Position numbers and translations under genes: made by a program. The notes beneath the pieces are model-generated. The model ran no database searches, was not told where the DNA came from, and saw nothing but the letters and a program-made list of their open reading frames with translations. A stretch of 64,000 nt of DNA from Marinibacterium sp050389775 (lineage in GTDB: Bacteria > Pseudomonadota > Alphaproteobacteria > Rhodobacterales > Rhodobacteraceae), in assembly GCF_050389775.1 (NCBI RefSeq), contig NZ_CP177146.1, positions 124,001-188,000 on the forward strand. The letters are read 5' to 3'. Below are positions 60,619-64,000 of the stretch, piece after piece (position 1 is the first letter of the stretch; every line of letters begins with the position of its first letter).

Positions 60619-63234
60619 ATGCAAAGACCTACCCTTCTGAAACGCCTGGGCGTCTGGGCCATCTGCCTGCTGTGCCTGTGGCTGGCCCTGCCCAACGCCT
60701 TTTACTCCCGCGTGGACCTGTCCACCGGTGATGCCCCCCCTGCCGCCGTCACGGCCGAGGCCGAAACCGACACCGCCCGCGGCTGGCCCGCCTGGATGTC
60801 CTCCTCGCTGATCAACCTCGGGCTCGACCTGCGCGGCGGCGCCCACCTGCTGGCCGAAGTCGATACCGACGGGGTGATTGCCAAGCGGCTCGACGCGCTC
60901 TGGCCCGACCTGCGCGATGCCCTGCGCGCCGATGGCGGCGGCGAGATCCGCCTGCGCCGGCTGGACGCCCCCGCGGGCGAGCTGCGCGTGGCCGTCAGCC
61001 CGGCCGGGGCCATGGATGCCGCACGCAATGTTGCAGCAGGCTTTGCCACCCAGGTCACCGGCCCGACCGGCGCCAGCGCGCCGGACCTGGCCGTGACGGC
61101 CGACGGTGGCACGCTGGTCATCACCTATTCCGAGGCCGGGCGCAGCGCGCTGACCGACCAGCTGGTGTCGCAGAGCCTCGAAGTCGTGCGCCGGCGGATC
61201 GACGAGGCCGGCACCCGCGAGCCGACCATCGTGCGCCAGGGCAGCGACCGCATCCTGATCGAAGTGCCCGGCTTTTCCGATGCCGACGGGCTGAAACAGC
61301 TGATCGGCACCACGGCCCAGCTGTCCTTTCACCCCGTGCTCGACGCCGGGTCGGCCGATGCGCTGGTCCTGCCCGCGGCCGACCAGCCGGGCGTGACCTA
61401 TCGCGTCGATCCCCGGCCGGTGGTCTCGGGCGCCCAGCTGACCGATGCCCAGGCCAGTTTCGACCAGAACGGTCGGCCGGCCGTGTCCTTCCGCTTTGAT
61501 TCCACCGGCGCCCGGGCCTTTGGCGATTTCACGGCCACCCATATTGGCAGCCCCTTTGCCATCGTGCTGGATGACGAGGTCCTGTCGGCCCCGGTGATCC
61601 AGAGCCACATTCCCGGCGGTGCGGGCATCATCACCGGCCAGTTCACCGTCGACGACAGCACCCGGCTGGCCACCCTGCTGCGCGCCGGCTCGTTGCCGGC
61701 CGATTTGCAGATCCTCGAGGAAAAGACCGTCGGGCCGGAACTGGGCAGCGACAGCATCGCCGCCGGGCTGCATGCCGCGCTGGTCGGGCTGGTCGCGGTC
61801 TGCGTGCTGATGGTCGGCTGTTACGGCGCGATGGGCCTGATGGCCGTCGGCGCGCTGGCCCTGAACATGGTCATCCTGATGGCCGTGCTGACTGTCGCCG
61901 GAGCCACGCTGACCCTGCCGGGCATTGCCGGGCTGGTGCTGACTCTGGGCATGGCCGTCGATGCCAACGTGCTGATCTTCGAGCGCATCCGCGAGGAGGC
62001 CCGGCGCGAGGGCAACCTGTGGAAGGCCGTGGGCGCGGGGTTCGACAATGCCTTTTCGTCGATCCTTGATGCCAACATCACCGGGCTGCTGACCGCCGGG
62101 CTGATGTTCTGGCTGGGCGCCGGGCCGGTGCGCGGCTTTGCCGTGACCCTGGGCCTGGGCATCCTGACCTCGATGTTCACCGCCCTGGTCATCACCCGGC
62201 TGATCCTGCAACGTTGGCTGGAATGGCGCCGGCCCCGCAAGCTGCCCCTGAACGGCGTGCTGAAGTTCCTCAACGCCCGGCCGGTCATCGACTTCTTCCG
62301 CCTGCAATGGGTGACGCTCGGCGCCTCGGGCGTGGCCGTCCTGGCCTCGGTCCTGCTGATCGCCACGCTGGGGCTGAACCTGGGCATCGATTTCACCGGT
62401 GGCACCAGCATGCGCATCGAAACGCCCCATGCGCTGCAATTCGACGCCTATCGCACGGCGCTCGACGGGCTGGGCCTGACCGACGTGTCGCTGTCCGAAG
62501 TCCTGGGCAGCGGCACCATCGGCACGACGGGGGGCGAGCACGTGGCCACCCTGCGCATCGCCGCCGACGGGGCCAGCGACGGCGCGGCCCTGGCAACCGA
62601 CCAGATGCAGGCCGTGCGCGACGCGCTGCACGGGGTCGATCCCGACCTGGCCTTCACCGCGACGGAAACCATCGGCGGCAAGGTCTCGCCCGAGCTGGTC
62701 CGCGCGGCGCTGATGGCCATCGGCGGCGGGGTGCTGTCGATCCTGGCCTATGTCTGGCTGCGGTTCGAATGGCAATTCGCCCTGGGCGCGGTGCTGGCCC
62801 TGGCCCATGACGTGATCCTGACGCTGGGCCTTTTTGCCCTGCTCGGGCTCAAGATCGACCTGGCCTTTGTCGCCGCGCTGCTGACGATCCTGGGCTATTC
62901 GATCAACGACACGGTGGTCGTCTTCGACCGCGTGCGCGAGAACCTGCGCCGCCATGTCACGATGCCCCTGCGCGATCTGATGAACCTGTCGGCCTGCGAG
63001 ACCCTCAGCCGCACCCTGCTGACCTCGGCCACGACGCTGGTCGCCCTGCTGGCCCTGCTGATCCTGGGCGGCGATGTCATCCGGGGCTTTGCCCTGGCCA
63101 TCACCTTCGGCGTGGTCGTCGGCACCTATTCGTCGATCTACGTGGCCAAGAACATCGTGCTGTTCCTGGGCGTCGACCGCCGGCCCGTCGAGGACCGCCG
63201 GGCGGCGGGCAAGTATGATCACATCACGGCCTGA
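60619..63234 (+). CDS. secDF: Fused protein-export membrane protein SecDF
   Basis: A single 871-residue protein with SecD then SecF halves. SecD: transmembrane helix 1 (about 9-27), the D1 motif NLGLDLRGGAHLLAEV near 66, a periplasmic domain, then five helices with LVLTLGMAVDANVLIFERIREE near 440. SecF: GLNLGIDFTGGTSMRI near 590 and LTILGYSINDTVVVFDRVREN near 755. The conserved Asp residues in both membrane motifs are present. It pulls exported proteins across the membrane using the proton gradient. It stands alone, without yajC, so a second unfused pair may exist elsewhere in the genome. Confidence 0.94.
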   Translation: MQRPTLLKRLGVWAICLLCLWLALPNAFYSRVDLSTGDAPPAAVTAEAETDTARGWPAWMSSSLINLGLDLRGGAHLLAEVDTDGVIAKRLDALWPDLRDALRADGGGEIRLRRLDAPAGELRVAVSPAGAMDAARNVAAGFATQVTGPTGASAPDLAVTADGGTLVITYSEAGRSALTDQLVSQSLEVVRRRIDEAGTREPTIVRQGSDRILIEVPGFSDADGLKQLIGTTAQLSFHPVLDAGSADALVLPAADQPGVTYRVDPRPVVSGAQLTDAQASFDQNGRPAVSFRFDSTGARAFGDFTATHIGSPFAIVLDDEVLSAPVIQSHIPGGAGIITGQFTVDDSTRLATLLRAGSLPADLQILEEKTVGPELGSDSIAAGLHAALVGLVAVCVLMVGCYGAMGLMAVGALALNMVILMAVLTVAGATLTLPGIAGLVLTLGMAVDANVLIFERIREEARREGNLWKAVGAGFDNAFSSILDANITGLLTAGLMFWLGAGPVRGFAVTLGLGILTSMFTALVITRLILQRWLEWRRPRKLPLNGVLKFLNARPVIDFFRLQWVTLGASGVAVLASVLLIATLGLNLGIDFTGGTSMRIETPHALQFDAYRTALDGLGLTDVSLSEVLGSGTIGTTGGEHVATLRIAADGASDGAALATDQMQAVRDALHGVDPDLAFTATETIGGKVSPELVRAALMAIGGGVLSILAYVWLRFEWQFALGAVLALAHDVILTLGLFALLGLKIDLAFVAALLTILGYSINDTVVVFDRVRENLRRHVTMPLRDLMNLSACETLSRTLLTSATTLVALLALLILGGDVIRGFALAITFGVVVGTYSSIYVAKNIVLFLGVDRRPVEDRRAAGKYDHITA

Positions 63235-63316
63235 CCTCCACCGGCCGTTCACGGCCTGACGGCCCCGGGCAGATCAGTGCCCAAGGCCCATGGCACGAAA
63301 CGGCCCCAAGGCCCCC

Positions 63317-63342
63317 GGCCGGGACGCAACCGCGTCCCGGCC
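63317..63342 (+). terminator. GC-rich hairpin downstream of secDF
   Basis: GGCCGGGACGC (63317-63327) and GCGTCCCGGCC (63332-63342) make a perfect 11-bp stem with an AACC loop, 83 bp after the secDF stop and before panB. No U-tract follows, so it is terminator-like only. Confidence 0.6.
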
Positions 63343-63487
63343 ACCCCGACGACACCGGCCTGCCCCGCCGGCGTCGGATACGATCCGGCCGGATTGCACG
63401 ACCTTCACGCAATATTGTTGCGCCGCACTTGCAAAACCGGCCGCATGGCTCTACCAGATGGCCCCCGCGCAACCCGGAAGCCAGACC

Positions 63488-64000
63488 ATGAGCCGCCCAG
63501 CACCGCAAAAGACCCTCTCCGCCTCGGATATCCGTGCCCGCAAGGGCGCCGACCCGCTTGTCTGCCTGACGGCCTATACCACGCCCGTGGCCCAGCTGGC
63601 CGACGCCCAGTGCGACGTCGTGCTGGTCGGTGACAGCGTGGGCATGGTGCTGCACGGCCTGCCCTCGACCCTGTCGGTCACGATGGAGATGATGATCCTG
63701 CATGGCCAGGCCGTGGCCCGCGGGGTGAACCGGGCGCTGATGGTCGTCGACATGCCCTTTGCCAGCTACGAGGACAGCCCGGCCCGGGCCTTTGCCAATG
63801 CCGCCCGGCTGATGGCCGAAACGGGCTGCGGAGCGGTCAAGCTGGAAGGCGGGCGGCACATGGCCGAGACGATCCGCTTTCTCGTCGACCGGGGGATTCC
63901 GGTCATGGCCCATGTCGGGCTGACCCCGCAGGCGGTCAATGCCATCGGCGGCTACCGCGTCCAGGGCCGGGGCGCCGATGGCGCGCGCATCCTCGACGAT
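63488..64000 (+). CDS. panB: 3-methyl-2-oxobutanoate hydroxymethyltransferase, N-terminal part
   Basis: The first 171 residues of ketopantoate hydroxymethyltransferase, cut by the window edge. The enzyme makes ketopantoate from 2-oxoisovalerate and methylene-tetrahydrofolate in pantothenate synthesis. Family motifs are LTAYTTPVAQLAD (about 27-39), VLVGDSVGMVLHG near 46, VVDMPFASYE near 86, GAVKLEGG near 116, MAHVGLTPQAVNAIGGY near 140. The start follows a GGAAG site. Confidence 0.93.
   Translation, partial: MSRPAPQKTLSASDIRARKGADPLVCLTAYTTPVAQLADAQCDVVLVGDSVGMVLHGLPSTLSVTMEMMILHGQAVARGVNRALMVVDMPFASYEDSPARAFANAARLMAETGCGAVKLEGGRHMAETIRFLVDRGIPVMAHVGLTPQAVNAIGGYRVQGRGADGARILDD

Noticed and set aside
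60022..63252. A 1076-codon open frame on the minus strand opposite secDF
   Set aside because: It is a shadow caused by high GC and strong third-position bias; the plus strand encodes a clear SecDF with all motifs.
63277..63633. A 118-codon plus-strand frame before and inside panB
   Set aside because: It overlaps panB in another frame and lacks any recognisable motif; panB is clear from 63488.

Overview
The window is 64 kb of very GC-rich DNA (by eye close to 70 percent) packed with operons of overlapping genes. Three TRAP carriers, two Liv-type ABC importers, a fused SecDF and the general gene content suggest an alphaproteobacterium of the Rhodobacterales (roseobacter/Paracoccaceae) type. 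This is an inference from gene families; there is no rRNA or tRNA to confirm it. No insertion sequence, phage gene, CRISPR array or tRNA was found. Both ends are cut inside genes: a DUF3604/PHP-like gene on the left and panB on the right.

Layout. (1) 3-8925, plus: a sugar operon with a DUF3604 protein, a MalEFGK-type ABC importer, a GlmS-like SIS isomerase/deaminase, a PfkB kinase and a homologue of N-sulfoglucosamine sulfohydrolase. Together these form a plausible import and catabolic route for an N-sulfated amino sugar. (2) 8963-12776: a TetR regulator with a perfect palindromic operator, divergent from an SDR - acyl-CoA dehydrogenase - APH-kinase operon that resembles the Lva/ACAD11 route for 4-hydroxyacyl-CoA. 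(3) 13086-38488: a 25-kb aromatic catabolism region. It has two LysR regulators, a XylR/DmpR-like V4R regulator with a decayed ATPase, two intradiol dioxygenases, a PcpA/MhqO-like dioxygenase, a two-component flavin monooxygenase, a TfdB-like phenol hydroxylase, a tautomerase, maleylacetate reductase, two Liv-type ABC systems and two Tat-exported binding proteins. The logic is uptake, hydroxylation to hydroxyquinol or a substituted hydroquinone, ring opening, then maleylacetate to 3-oxoadipate. Three promoters share almost the same LysR-type box. (4) 38682-47616: a GntR-controlled block with a Gfo/Idh oxidoreductase, SsuD-like FMN monooxygenase, aldo/keto reductase, flavin reductase, TRAP carrier and a YeiH/TauZ-type exporter, possibly for an organosulfur compound. 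(5) 47764-48330: a PAS-LuxR regulator. (6) 48371-56980, minus: one long operon with TRAP carrier, cupin, IclR regulator, HyuA/HyuB and a HpcH/HpaI aldolase. (7) 57330-59989, minus: thiolase and acyl-CoA ligase ending in a textbook terminator. (8) 60167 to the end, plus: a possible small secreted protein, SecDF and panB.

Recurring themes are strong GC hairpins beside binding-protein genes, translational coupling by ATGA/TGATG overlaps, and spacers made of short degenerate direct repeats. Functions come from motifs and family resemblance read by eye; substrates are inferred.
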